Of a stretch of DNA of 50,720 bases, positions 26,955 to 35,353 are shown in pieces. The stretch is taken from positions 1 to 50,720 of the forward strand of contig NZ_QEWN01000014.1 in the NCBI RefSeq assembly GCF_006124995.1. The letters are read 5' to 3'. Source of the DNA: Vibrio sp. Hep-1b-8. GTDB lineage: Bacteria; Pseudomonadota; Gammaproteobacteria; Enterobacterales; Vibrionaceae. Within the stretch, counting starts at the first letter, position 1, and every line of letters begins with the position of its first letter. The translations under genes were made by a program, and so were the position numbers. The notes under the pieces are model-generated. The model was not told the origin of the DNA and searched no databases. It saw only the letters and a program-made list of their open reading frames with translations.

Positions 26955-27506
26955 TCAAAGGGCAGCGTTGGTTTGAACAACGAGTTTACCGAAGTTTTTT
27001 CCTTCCAGCAGGCCGATAAAGGCTTGTGGTGCGTTTTCTAGACCTTCAACCAGATGCTCGCGGTAGTGAATTTTGCCTTCAGCTAGCCATTGCCCCATGT
27101 AAGCGGTGAAGTCTGGCATGCCCATAACGCCTAACGCATAAGATGGATGAGAAGGTGCTTTACCCATCTTAATGAGACCTTCTCCATTTGAAATGCCGTA
27201 GTCCTGCCAACCGGTAAAGGCGAGAACCCATTAACCGACTTCAAAGTCAGGGTGGTTGGATTGCTCTACCTGACAAACGCTACCGCCAACCATCACTTCA
27301 CCCAAAGCGACAGGATCGGCGTAAGATTTAGCATCGCTCATACGTCCACGCATGTAGGGATCAAGAGAAAGGTAAACACTGCGAAGTAGCATTTCTCCTT
27401 GGGCAGGTGTTGGTTTATCGACATTCTCAAGACGGAAGTTACTGTCGACCGGAGCACCTACCGGTCTTGAAGCGAGGACAATGCGGCGATTCGTTGAATT
27501 AGTCAT
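26955..27506 (-). pseudogene. Broken NADP-dependent MDR oxidoreductase (CurA/YncB-like)
   Basis: Members of this medium-chain reductase family have about 340 residues; here only about 183 codons remain. The N-terminal part (27506-27234) reads normally to HPDFEVG, then meets an in-frame TAA at 27231-27233 where the family has a residue before WVLAFTGWQDYG; the frame continues after it. Further on, GMPDFTAYMG runs straight into QWLAEGKIHYREHLVEGLEN, so the whole Rossmann cofactor domain, roughly 150-200 residues, is missing in frame. The C-terminal end (FIGLLEGKNFGKLVVQ) is intact. With a stop and a deletion, it cannot make an active reductase. The promoter-side operator (27524-27538) survives. 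Confidence 0.92.
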
Positions 27507-27523
27507 GGGTAGTTCCTTATTAT

Positions 27524-27538
27524 TAGACCAGTCGTCTA
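27524..27538. promoter_or_regulatory. TetR-type operator upstream of the broken reductase
   Basis: TAGAC-CAGTC-GTCTA is an inverted repeat of two 5-bp arms. It lies about 18 bp before the pseudogene start. The TAGAC/GTCTA arms are typical of NemR/AcuR-like TetR regulators that control reductases for reactive electrophiles; the identification is by resemblance only. Confidence 0.5.
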
Positions 27539-27626
27539 GTTTTTGTTTTTCGTGACATAACCATGGACTGGCTAAGAGAATGATCGAACGAACAGGCGGA
27601 ACCTAGATTAACTTGATGAGAAGACA

Positions 27627-27647
27627 CAGGCTACCGTTGGTAGCCTG
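27627..27647 (-). terminator. Hairpin after yqfB
   Basis: CAGGCTACC (27627-27635) pairs perfectly with 27639-27647 around a 3-base loop, 12 bp after the yqfB stop. On the minus strand it is followed by TGTCTTCT, a weak U-tract, so termination is likely but not strong. Confidence 0.6.
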
Positions 27648-27658
27648 CGTTAAGCCAC

Positions 27659-27973
27659 TTAAACGAGCTCGTAACTGATTTCGAAAAGGGTGTCTGTATT
27701 AGGGTAAATCTCCCTAATCAGTGCTTTGAGTTTTGGTAGTTCAATCGATTCCTGCTCGGCATGGAACTCGTTGATATCATCAAAGTGGAGGGGGTTAACC
27801 GACAGTATCTTAATGTTGCAGACTTTTTGGTCAGTTTCTAAGGTGTACACCTCCACTTCCGTTCCTGGAACATAATGGGACTCAGACTCATCACGGATGG
27901 TAATGGTCTTTTTTCCCGCCGTGATCAACGGAGTCAGAAACTCAAAAAAGGTAATTTTAGTTGGTGCGTTCAT
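27659..27973 (-). CDS. yqfB: YqfB-like N4-acetylcytidine amidohydrolase (ASCH domain)
   Basis: A 104-residue ASCH-domain protein, the size of E. coli YqfB (103). Shared features are ITFFEFLTPLITAGKKTITIRDESESHY, which holds the Lys, Thr and Glu residues proposed for catalysis, the FHAEQESI segment and the LIREIYP segment. YqfB hydrolyses N4-acetylcytidine nucleosides. The ATG at 27973 shares its A with the TGA stop of the helicase gene (TGATG), so translation is probably coupled; an in-frame TTG one codon upstream is less likely. This pairing with an RNA helicase suggests a shared RNA-turnover role, an inference. Confidence 0.9.
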   Translation of the reverse strand: MNAPTKITFFEFLTPLITAGKKTITIRDESESHYVPGTEVEVYTLETDQKVCNIKILSVNPLHFDDINEFHAEQESIELPKLKALIREIYPNTDTLFEISYELV

Positions 27974-29169
27974 CAATTATCCTTTTGTTGGCGTTTGTGT
28001 TTTGGCACATAGTTTAAGATAGAAATCGGCACTGGCTTACGAGGTTCAAAACCTTCAATTTCACGGCGCTCAATCAAGTGACCTAAACGAGATTCGATCA
28101 TGCAAAGGTTCTTGAAGTTATCTTTCGAGACAAATGAAATCGCTTCACCTTGCGCATCCGCACGACCCGTACGACCAATGCGATGAACATACTCGTCTGC
28201 TGGGAATGGCAGATCATAGTTAATGACTCTCGATAGCCCTTCAATATCAATACCGCGAGCGCCGACGCCTGTCGCAATCATGTATTTAATTTTGCCTGCT
28301 TTGAAGTCAGCGAGTAGTTGTGAACGCACCGCCTGACTTCGGCCACTGTGAAACGCTTCAGCAATGATGCCGCGCTTTTCAAGCTGCGACGCCAGCTTGG
28401 CTGCGCCATGTTTAGTTTCGATAAAAATCAGCGCCTGATCCCAGTCATTCTCATTGATCAGATGACTCAGCAGCGCTGATTTTCTGTCTTTGTCTACCGT
28501 TATCAGCCATTGCTCAATGTTTTTCTTTGATGCTTGGTTGGCTGCAATAGAGATTTCATATGGGTCATGAACCGCGGTTTTAGCCAGATCGCGCACCTTG
28601 TTCGACAGGGTTGCCGAAAACAGAAGATGCTGAATATCGGTAGGCAAACGATCGAGAATCTTGTTGATGTCTTCAATGAAGCCCATGTCGAGCATTCGGT
28701 CTGCTTCATCGAGTACCAGCACTTCGACTTCATCGAAATGCACTGCGCGTTTGCCATACATATCAATTAGGCGGCCTGGTGTTGCAACCAGAATATCGAC
28801 ACCATCGATTAATGCTTGTTTCTGGCTACTCTCATCGACGCCACCGTACATAGCGAGAGAGGTGAGAGACAGATTCTTACTATAATCTTGTACCTTTTGC
28901 TCAACTTGCATTGCAAGCTCACGGGTAGGAGCAAGGATGAGAGCGCGAATGCGTTTCTTACGCTGGGTTTGCCCTTGACTGAGCTTTTGTAAAATTGGCA
29001 GAACAAAGCTGGCGGTTTTACCGGTTCCCGTCTGTGCCGCAGCGATAAGGTCATCACCACGTAAGATCACTGGAATCGCTTGTTGTTGAATTGTAGTTGG
29101 CTTGCTGTAGCCAAGTTGAGAAATCACGTCGGTGATCGGTTGGCTCAGGCCAAGTTTGGAGAATGGCAT
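27973..29169 (-). CDS. DEAD-box RNA helicase (RhlE-like)
   Basis: A 398-residue ATP-dependent RNA helicase with all core motifs: the Q motif (SQLGYSKPTTIQQQAIP), motif I AAQTGTGKT, PTRELA, GG, TPGRLID, DEAD, SAT, then in domain 2 the IFIETKHGAAKLA segment, ARGIDIEG and HRIGRTGRADAQGE. The short C-terminal tail (about 25 residues, basic, ending PKHKRQQKDN) fits the RhlE group rather than DeaD or DbpA. It overlaps yqfB by one base. Expected roles are ribosome assembly or mRNA decay in the cytoplasm. Confidence 0.93.
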   Translation of the reverse strand: MPFSKLGLSQPITDVISQLGYSKPTTIQQQAIPVILRGDDLIAAAQTGTGKTASFVLPILQKLSQGQTQRKKRIRALILAPTRELAMQVEQKVQDYSKNLSLTSLAMYGGVDESSQKQALIDGVDILVATPGRLIDMYGKRAVHFDEVEVLVLDEADRMLDMGFIEDINKILDRLPTDIQHLLFSATLSNKVRDLAKTAVHDPYEISIAANQASKKNIEQWLITVDKDRKSALLSHLINENDWDQALIFIETKHGAAKLASQLEKRGIIAEAFHSGRSQAVRSQLLADFKAGKIKYMIATGVGARGIDIEGLSRVINYDLPFPADEYVHRIGRTGRADAQGEAISFVSKDNFKNLCMIESRLGHLIERREIEGFEPRKPVPISILNYVPKHKRQQKDN

Positions 29170-29278
29170 GGTTACACTCAGGTTTTTTGTCGTAGTGGGC
29201 GTTTACCCCATAATTGACGCTGAGTGTAGCATGAAGTGAGTTATTTTGATTAGCTTTGTTTCTCTCGCTTTACCGCTT

Positions 29279-29746
29279 CTAAGCAAGGATTTCAGTGGTT
29301 ATCTCTGTTTTGACTGAATTCGCGATGAAGCAGTGTTGATGAGCAAGGTGATGGAGTTTTTGCAACTGCTCAAACGTTGGTTGCTTGTCGCCAACGAAAA
29401 TGATGTCGGGCCGCAGAATCACTTGTGTCACGGAGCTTCTTCCTTGAGAGTCTTCTTCCATATAACCAACAGCGTGATCGATGTACTGGTCGATCACGTA
29501 GCGCTGTTTGGCGGCTATGCCAAGGAAAGTTAGCATGTGACAGCTGGAGATCGCAGCGATATACGCCTCTTCAGGATCAACATTTTCCGCCACTGAAAAG
29601 GGTAGGGGGACAACATGAGGTGAAGACGAGGCGGGAACAACGATTCCGCCATCAAACTCCCAAGTGTGGCCACGGCTGTATTGATTGTCGTTAAAGGGCT
29701 CTTGCTCGCCACGTTGCCATTTAACCGTAGCAGTGTAATCAGACAT
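29279..29746 (-). CDS. OsmC/Ohr-family peroxide reductase
   Basis: A 155-residue thiol peroxidase-like protein. The two catalytic cysteines are in place: SSCHMLTFL at the end of the first long helix and HQHCFIANSVKT near the C-terminus, the second being the OsmC/Ohr resolving Cys. The family removes organic hydroperoxides using lipoylated or dihydrolipoamide electron donors. It belongs to the OsmC-like branch annotated OsmC family peroxiredoxin rather than to Ohr proper. AAGGA precedes the ATG. Confidence 0.9.
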   Translation of the reverse strand: MSDYTATVKWQRGEQEPFNDNQYSRGHTWEFDGGIVVPASSSPHVVPLPFSVAENVDPEEAYIAAISSCHMLTFLGIAAKQRYVIDQYIDHAVGYMEEDSQGRSSVTQVILRPDIIFVGDKQPTFEQLQKLHHLAHQHCFIANSVKTEITTEILA

Positions 29747-29887
29747 ATTTGAACATTCCTTGTAGGCTGGCTTTAAGACATTGTCTTACACTGATTAGGT
29801 TGAGGTCTGAACCCTTAGATAACAAAAGCCTGACTAGACTCACAGCATTGACGGTTTCTAGTCCGCGCAGTGAGTCCTGTCTGCGAG

Positions 29888-31567
29888 TTAAAACTCGGCC
29901 GGTGCTGAAAAGGTTAGTCTCTCTTTGCTATAAGGGTGGTCAAACTCCAACCGCTCTGCGTGTAGATGTAAGCGATCTGCTTTCTCACCATACAATCCAT
30001 CACCGACCATAGGCAGGTTTAGTCCGAGATGGTGTGCACAGTGAACCCTAAGTTGGTGCGTGCGTCCAGTTTTCGGATAGAGGTAGAGCTTGCTTCGTCC
30101 GTCAGTGGTGTTAATTTTTTCCCAGTAAGTTTCAGTGGGTTTGCCATGCTCAAAACAGACCAGTTGGCGAGGGCGGTCAACGGGATCTCCTCGCATTGGT
30201 AGAGTAATCTGGCCGCTCTCTTGGTCAACACTACCCTCGAGCAAAGCGACATAGCGCTTGTGTACGCTGCGGGAGATAAACTGTTTCTGGAGGCTTTTGT
30301 TGGCGCGTTTAGTGAGTGCAAAAACCAGCAATCCCGATGTGGCCATATCCAATCGATGGATGACAAATGGTCCTTCTGCGTCGGGATAACGCATTTGTAA
30401 GCGTGTATAGGCAGAGTCTGAGATGGTCTTGCCTGGCACTGATAGTAGGCCCGAAGGTTTGTTTACGACGACTAATGCTTCGTCTTCGTATAAGATTTCC
30501 AACTCTTTGTCTTGTGCCCAGCTCTCTTCCAGTGGGTTGTCGTAAACCAGCAAGCCTTGCAACATGTGGCCTAATATTGGCTGGCACTTGCTATTGCATG
30601 ATGGATAGAACTTTGCGTGCTGTCGAATTTCCGATTTTGGAGAGACTCCCCACCAGAATTCCGCCAGCGCTAATGGTTTAAAGTTGTGCTTAAAGGCGTA
30701 ATGTAACAACTTTGGTGCCGCACATTCGCCTGCTCCTGCGGGTGGGGTCGGGCTCGTCGTCGGTGCAAAGATTGCAGATAGAGACTGTTGTTGTCCATGT
30801 GCATTAAGAAAACGGTATTGATTGAACAGTTTATTTTGCAGGGTATTGGACAACTGTTTTCTCTGTTGCTTGAGCTGTTCTAGTGACGTCTGCAAGACAT
30901 CAAGCTCTGCTGTGATCGCCGCGATTCTTTCTTCCCACTCTAACTTGAGGTATTTGAGTTTGTTTTTTTCAGCGACACTCTCTTTGCCTAACGCTACTAA
31001 CAGCGCATCGAGCTCCGCTTTACTTAATGTTTGTTCGCCGCGTTCGCGTTGCATTTTACGCGCTGCTCGGCCAGCAATAATGGCTTGACGCTGCTGATGT
31101 TCTTCGCTCTGATAGTCTTGCTGTAATTGACTTAACGTCTGTTTAAGCTCTATAAGGCGGGGGTTGGATTGCTGCTGGGTAACCGCACTATTGATCTCAG
31201 TTATATTAGCCAGATCTGAACGAAAGAAACTTTCCTCTGCCAGCATATCAAACACCGGTGGTACAAAGCCTGGTAGTAGGTTTTGATCTGCGATCTTGCC
31301 AGAAAAAGCAGAGAGATAACCAATTTCACCTTGAGGAGACTTAACCAGTAGAACGCCAAACATTTTACCCGTTCCTGCTGCATCACCGTCGATGCCAAAG
31401 TTATGTTGCCATTGCTTCTGGGTCGTCAAGTGTTGTTGCAGTTGCTCAGCCGCTAACACGCACAATGGGTGCGGTTGATAATAAAACGGAAAGGTAAATT
31501 TCTCTGGTAGTGAATAATGTGCGATATCAGTGGAGAAACGGGTAAATAGATCTTGAGGGTGGTGCAT
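29888..31567 (-). CDS. RluA-family pseudouridine synthase with long N-terminal extension
   Basis: The last 220 or so residues are a pseudouridine synthase of the RluA type: VNKPSGLLSVPG, then the catalytic motif HRLDMATSGLLVFA (catalytic Asp), then KRYVALLEG and KTGRTHQLRVH. The N-terminal 330 residues are unusual: an unrecognised globular part with GTGKMFGVLLVKSPQGEIGYLSAFSGK, then a coiled coil of about 120 residues (LIELKQTLSQLQQDYQ to KQQRKQLSNTLQ) and a cysteine-containing segment CNSKCQPILGHMLQG before the catalytic domain. I choose ATG at 31567 (559 residues); in-frame GTG and TTG codons lie slightly upstream, none with a good ribosome-binding site. Target RNA is not known. Confidence 0.88.
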   Translation of the reverse strand: MHHPQDLFTRFSTDIAHYSLPEKFTFPFYYQPHPLCVLAAEQLQQHLTTQKQWQHNFGIDGDAAGTGKMFGVLLVKSPQGEIGYLSAFSGKIADQNLLPGFVPPVFDMLAEESFFRSDLANITEINSAVTQQQSNPRLIELKQTLSQLQQDYQSEEHQQRQAIIAGRAARKMQRERGEQTLSKAELDALLVALGKESVAEKNKLKYLKLEWEERIAAITAELDVLQTSLEQLKQQRKQLSNTLQNKLFNQYRFLNAHGQQQSLSAIFAPTTSPTPPAGAGECAAPKLLHYAFKHNFKPLALAEFWWGVSPKSEIRQHAKFYPSCNSKCQPILGHMLQGLLVYDNPLEESWAQDKELEILYEDEALVVVNKPSGLLSVPGKTISDSAYTRLQMRYPDAEGPFVIHRLDMATSGLLVFALTKRANKSLQKQFISRSVHKRYVALLEGSVDQESGQITLPMRGDPVDRPRQLVCFEHGKPTETYWEKINTTDGRSKLYLYPKTGRTHQLRVHCAHHLGLNLPMVGDGLYGEKADRLHLHAERLEFDHPYSKERLTFSAPAEF

Positions 31568-31643
31568 TAGGGTATTCACTACAGGTAAAAACAACTGGCG
31601 TGATTTTACCTGTTTGTGTCTGGAATGCTAGCGCAGTGAGAGG

Positions 31644-32045
31644 CTAGCGGATGTAATTGATATTCGCACTGACGTACCAATGTTGCACTGTACCGTCGGG
31701 GCTTTCGATCCAAACGTCATTATCAAGGAACTTAACTCGACCATTGACCGAGAGCGATAATTTGTTGTCATCAACCTTAGTCACAGTAATAAATGGGTCA
31801 GATGTGATCAAAAAAGGTTCTGAGTCTGAGACGCTGGCTGATTGATCGATGAGGAAGAAGTGGTTCAATTTACCGGCTTGAGGATCGGTTGATATCGCTT
31901 TGTGACCGACCAATTTGTAGCCACCACCAATTGATTGATTAAGGATTTCGTTGCCGAGACGAACATGGGTAGGAATGAACACCCATGCTAGTACGAGTGC
32001 GATCGTGATGATGAGTATACTCAGTGACAGTTTGACTTTAGACAT
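31644..32045 (-). CDS. Hypothetical membrane-anchored periplasmic protein
   Basis: A 133-residue protein with an N-terminal membrane helix (about residues 6-24, LSLSILIITIALVLAWVFI) followed by about 105 polar residues, so it is probably anchored in the inner membrane and exposed to the periplasm. The rest is rich in beta-forming residues (VTKVDDNKLSLSVNGRVKFLDNDVWIE). I do not recognise a family. It lies between the pseudouridine synthase gene and a divergent LysR gene, and is probably transcribed alone. Confidence 0.7.
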   Translation of the reverse strand: MSKVKLSLSILIITIALVLAWVFIPTHVRLGNEILNQSIGGGYKLVGHKAISTDPQAGKLNHFFLIDQSASVSDSEPFLITSDPFITVTKVDDNKLSLSVNGRVKFLDNDVWIESPDGTVQHWYVSANINYIR

Positions 32046-32216
32046 TTTCAGTCGCTTTTGGAATCGGAACAGGAGGTCATGTTATCACAATCGAAGCGCG
32101 GTTTTTTGCTTTGAACCTATCTGGCTAAACAATTCACGACTTCGATTCTTGTGAGATTATTGTCTTTTTTGCAATAATTAACCGTTAGATGACCTAGAAT
32201 ATTACAGAGTGAGAAG

Positions 32217-33086
32217 ATGGCGAATTGGGAAGGAGTCAGTGAGTTTGTCGCGGTGGCGGAGACACACTCATTTACGGCGGCGGCAAACAAACTGGCGACT
32301 TCAGTTGCGCAGGTCAGCCGTCGCATTTCTACGCTAGAGGAACGTTTGGCCGTTAAGCTATTTAACAGGACGACTCGCAAAGTCACCCTCACCGAAGCTG
32401 GGCATGTTTACTTCCAGCAATGTAAGCATCTTGTTGAGGGGTTAGAATTGGCTGAACTGGCGGTCACTCAGATGCAGTCAACGCCGAAGGGATTGTTAAA
32501 AGTGACCGCCCCAGTCACCTTCGGTGAGCAAAATTTAGCGCCTTTGTTGCATCAGTTTCTGGAACAGTACCCACAGGTCGATCTGGAGCTTATGTTGACC
32601 AACCAGAAGCTGGATCTTATTGAGATGGGCTTTGATGTTGCGATTCGCCTTGGTCGTTTACAAGATTCGAGTTTGATCGCAAAACGTCTCTCAAGTCGGC
32701 AGTTATACGTTTGTGCTAGCCCGAGCTACCTAGACAGATATGGAGAGCCTTATACATTATCTGAGTTAGCTCGCCATCAGTGCCTTGTGGGGTCAGTAGA
32801 CTACTGGCGCTTTAGGGATGAAAAGAGCGAAAAATCAATACGCGTTACAGGCCGAATTCACTGCAATTCAGGCTATGTGCTGCTTGATGCGGCGAAACGA
32901 GGGCTAGGTTTAGTTCAACTGCCCGACCACTATGTTCAACACGCTTTGGACGAGGGTGATTTGATCGAAGTATTGACGGAGTATCGAGATGAACGCGAAG
33001 GTATTTGGGCGCTTTATCCGCAAAACAGAAACCTATCGCCTAAAGTTCGGTTGTTGATTGATTTTCTCGCTGAGAAGTTGGTCTGA
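32217..33086 (+). CDS. LysR-family transcriptional regulator
   Basis: A 289-residue LysR-type regulator: the winged helix-turn-helix at 1-60 (FVAVAETHSFTAAANKLATSVAQVSRRISTLEERL, then LFNRTTRKVTLTEAG) and a periplasmic-binding-protein-like effector domain (LLKVTAPVTFGEQNLAPLL, LDLIEMGFDVAIRLG). The sequence looks like the CrgA/DsdC-like branch often linked to quinone or aldehyde responses, but that is not certain. It is divergent from the hypothetical gene and convergent with the siderophore reductase gene, with a shared terminator, so its target is not obvious from context. Confidence 0.92.
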   Translation: MANWEGVSEFVAVAETHSFTAAANKLATSVAQVSRRISTLEERLAVKLFNRTTRKVTLTEAGHVYFQQCKHLVEGLELAELAVTQMQSTPKGLLKVTAPVTFGEQNLAPLLHQFLEQYPQVDLELMLTNQKLDLIEMGFDVAIRLGRLQDSSLIAKRLSSRQLYVCASPSYLDRYGEPYTLSELARHQCLVGSVDYWRFRDEKSEKSIRVTGRIHCNSGYVLLDAAKRGLGLVQLPDHYVQHALDEGDLIEVLTEYRDEREGIWALYPQNRNLSPKVRLLIDFLAEKLV

Positions 33087-33102
33087 CGATTCACTAATGA
33101 AC

Positions 33103-33129
33103 AGATTGAGGGAGAAATTCCCTCAATCT
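33103..33129. terminator. Terminator hairpin between the LysR and siderophore genes
   Basis: AGATTGAGGGA (33103-33113) pairs perfectly with 33119-33129 around a 5-base loop, in the gap between two convergent stops. No long T-run follows on either side, so this may be a bidirectional but modest terminator. Confidence 0.7.
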
Positions 33130-33138
33130 ATATCCCAG

Positions 33139-33912
33139 TTAGTTGTCATGCTGTTCCGCATCTTGACGTTTAATCACTTTGTGACCGTCTTCTGCAACGC
33201 CTTGTTTCCAATAACTACTGATGTAGATATTTTCTCTTTCTACCTGTCTTTCATTTCTAAAGTACTGGCGTAGCCCTCGCATAGAGTCAAACTCACACGC
33301 GCACCAAACGGAAGTTTTACCTGCATGCCAAGGTAAAGAACGTACTGTGTCGACTAACGATTCATTTTCGAAAATCCATTTAACGTCAAAGTGACTTGGC
33401 GTCTCAATAGGCTGAATATCGAGCTCTGAAATAACCTTGATCACAGCATAGCCTTTTGCATCGTGCGGCAAACGGCGGATCTTAGCGGATAGTGCTGGCA
33501 GTGCGGTCATATCGGCGGTCATAAAAAACCAGTCCGCTTCTGTATTCATATCTTGAATCGAACCTGGACCCGCAATAGAAATGCGTTCACCCACTTTGGC
33601 ACTCATTGCCCATCGAGCGGCAAATCCGCACTGTAGATCCTCAGTAATATGTTTAACAAAATCGACTTCAATCAATCCGTTATCGGCGTCAAAGCGGCGG
33701 ATGGTGTAAGTGCGCATGATAGGGCGATCGCCTTCGCTCATCGTGGTGAGATCAGTGCCACCTGATGGTGTAAACAGTAACTTGATGTAGCTACCTTCAC
33801 AATCGGCAGGGAATTCAACAAGCGCATCACTCTGAAGAGTAATGCGCTGCATGTTGGGAGTGATGGATTCAGTCGCTGAGATGGTTACTTGTCTTGGAGA
33901 TGGCTTTTTCAT
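33139..33912 (-). CDS. Siderophore-interacting protein (ViuB/YqjH-like ferric reductase)
   Basis: A 257-residue NAD(P)H-dependent flavoprotein of the SIP family, which removes iron from imported ferric siderophores in the cytoplasm. The FAD-binding R-x-Y-T motif is MRTYTIRRF, followed by VEVDF-like VDFVKH and the phosphate-binding IAGPG. The C-terminal half has SVWCACEFDSMRGLRQYF and ISSYWKQGVAEDGHK, typical of ViuB/YqjH. There is no obvious Fur box upstream and no siderophore biosynthesis or receptor gene nearby, so it is an isolated member. Confidence 0.93.
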   Translation of the reverse strand: MKKPSPRQVTISATESITPNMQRITLQSDALVEFPADCEGSYIKLLFTPSGGTDLTTMSEGDRPIMRTYTIRRFDADNGLIEVDFVKHITEDLQCGFAARWAMSAKVGERISIAGPGSIQDMNTEADWFFMTADMTALPALSAKIRRLPHDAKGYAVIKVISELDIQPIETPSHFDVKWIFENESLVDTVRSLPWHAGKTSVWCACEFDSMRGLRQYFRNERQVERENIYISSYWKQGVAEDGHKVIKRQDAEQHDN

Positions 33913-34005
33913 TTCTTACCCGATAATTGTTCGTATTCGCGTTTAAGATTAGCAGCACAATTTCAAGTTAGATAGCATCTTTAAGTAAATTTACATTCAG
34001 CCCAG

Positions 34006-34590
34006 CTAGATCATCGGCAGGGTTGAGGCGACGAGCAGTGTAGCCATCGCGATATTAAAGCTTCGAATACGAAGTGTACTGGTTAGCCAACGTTGTAGCT
34101 CACGTCCCGCCAGTATCCAAAAAGTACCAGAGGGAAAGTTCACGATTAAAAAGGTACTTGATATGATCATTAGCTCAAACCAACTTCCACCATTGCTATA
34201 CAAGGTGACGGAACTGAGAGCCATTGACCAGCCTTTGGGGTTGACCCACTGAAAGCTTGCTGCGGCAAGAAAGCTCATTGGTCTAAATTCATCAACTGTT
34301 GAGGCTCTACCACTTAACGCAATCTTAAGCGCCAAATAAGCCAGATAGGCCAAGCTGACGTATTTTAGTACGACATGCGCTGTTGGATAAGCTTCAAATA
34401 CCTTGGTCAAGCCTAGGCCAACAAGCAATACCATAAACGCAAAGCCAACTGCTATCCCACACATGTGCGGAAGCGTGCGCATATAACCCACATTGGCTCC
34501 AGAAGTCATCAACATGATGTTATTGGGGCCTGGGGTAAAGGTCGAGACAAAAGCAAATAAAATGAGAGCACTAAGTTGTTCAAATTCCAT
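34006..34590 (-). CDS. LysE/RhtB-family amino-acid exporter
   Basis: A 194-residue inner-membrane protein with 5-6 hydrophobic segments. The family signature near the N-terminus is STFTPGPNNIMLMTSGANVGYMRTLPH, and QWVNPKGWSMALSS follows in the middle. ATG at 34590 is chosen because AGGA lies 7 bases upstream; an in-frame start at 34608 is possible. It is divergent from an Lrp/AsnC regulator, the usual arrangement in which the regulator senses an amino acid and induces the exporter. The substrate is not known. Confidence 0.92.
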   Translation of the reverse strand: MEFEQLSALILFAFVSTFTPGPNNIMLMTSGANVGYMRTLPHMCGIAVGFAFMVLLVGLGLTKVFEAYPTAHVVLKYVSLAYLAYLALKIALSGRASTVDEFRPMSFLAAASFQWVNPKGWSMALSSVTLYSNGGSWFELMIISSTFLIVNFPSGTFWILAGRELQRWLTSTLRIRSFNIAMATLLVASTLPMI

Positions 34591-34734
34591 GAGAGTTCCT
34601 AATTGCAAAGTGATCGCAACAAAGTTGCGTGATGAGCTTCTCTTGACCGGTCAATGGCTATATTAGGTGGAAAAGTGAGCAATTTTGTGTTTTTATTCGA
34701 ATCTAATTGGTTATTTGCACAATAAAGAGATGGA

Positions 34735-35175
34735 ATGGATCGTTTTGACGAAAGGATATTGCACGAGCTCAAGTTAGACGGAAGAATCTCCAATGTTGAA
34801 CTCGCGGAGCGTATTGGTTTATCGCCATCAGCGACGCTGCGACGGGTCCAGGAGTTGGAGAAGCAGCGAGTCATCAAAGGTTACCGTGTGATTCTGGATA
34901 ACAGCCGCCTTGGTATCGGATTTATTGCTTATGTTTCAATAGGCTTAGCCAGCCACAGAAAACAGGCTCAGCAAGAGTTTGAACAGCATGTGCGTTTTGT
35001 CGATGAAGTGGTGGAATGCCACAACATTACGGGGGCCAACGAGTATTTACTCCGTGTAGAAACCAAGGATTTACCAAGTTATAAAAAGTTTCACGCCGAT
35101 GTATTAGGTGAGTGTAGGCACGTTCAGTCGATTACCACCATGGTAGTGATGGACTCGCCTAAAGACAAACGTTAG
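34735..35175 (+). CDS. Lrp/AsnC-family regulator, probable controller of the LysE gene
   Basis: A 146-residue regulator. N-terminal helix-turn-helix (RISNVELAERIGLSPSATLRRVQELEKQRVI), then the hinge and the RAM ligand-binding domain (FIAYVSIGLASH, VVECHNITGANEYLLRVETKDLPSYKKF). It is divergent from the exporter gene with a 144-bp spacer, so it most likely controls that gene and itself in response to an amino acid. It is of normal length and appears intact. Confidence 0.93.
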   Translation: MDRFDERILHELKLDGRISNVELAERIGLSPSATLRRVQELEKQRVIKGYRVILDNSRLGIGFIAYVSIGLASHRKQAQQEFEQHVRFVDEVVECHNITGANEYLLRVETKDLPSYKKFHADVLGECRHVQSITTMVVMDSPKDKR

Positions 35176-35353
35176 CAATCAGTTTCATCTCGATAGGGCA
35201 GGTCTTCTTTGGCATGCCCTGTCACATTACTTCCATTATTTCGCCACTTAACCGTCATGGTTCAGCCATCAAAGCGTCACGCTGGCACATTAATTTATCT
35301 CGCATTAACCCATTCGAGCATGAAGCTCATTGAAAACTAAAAGGTAACGTAAG

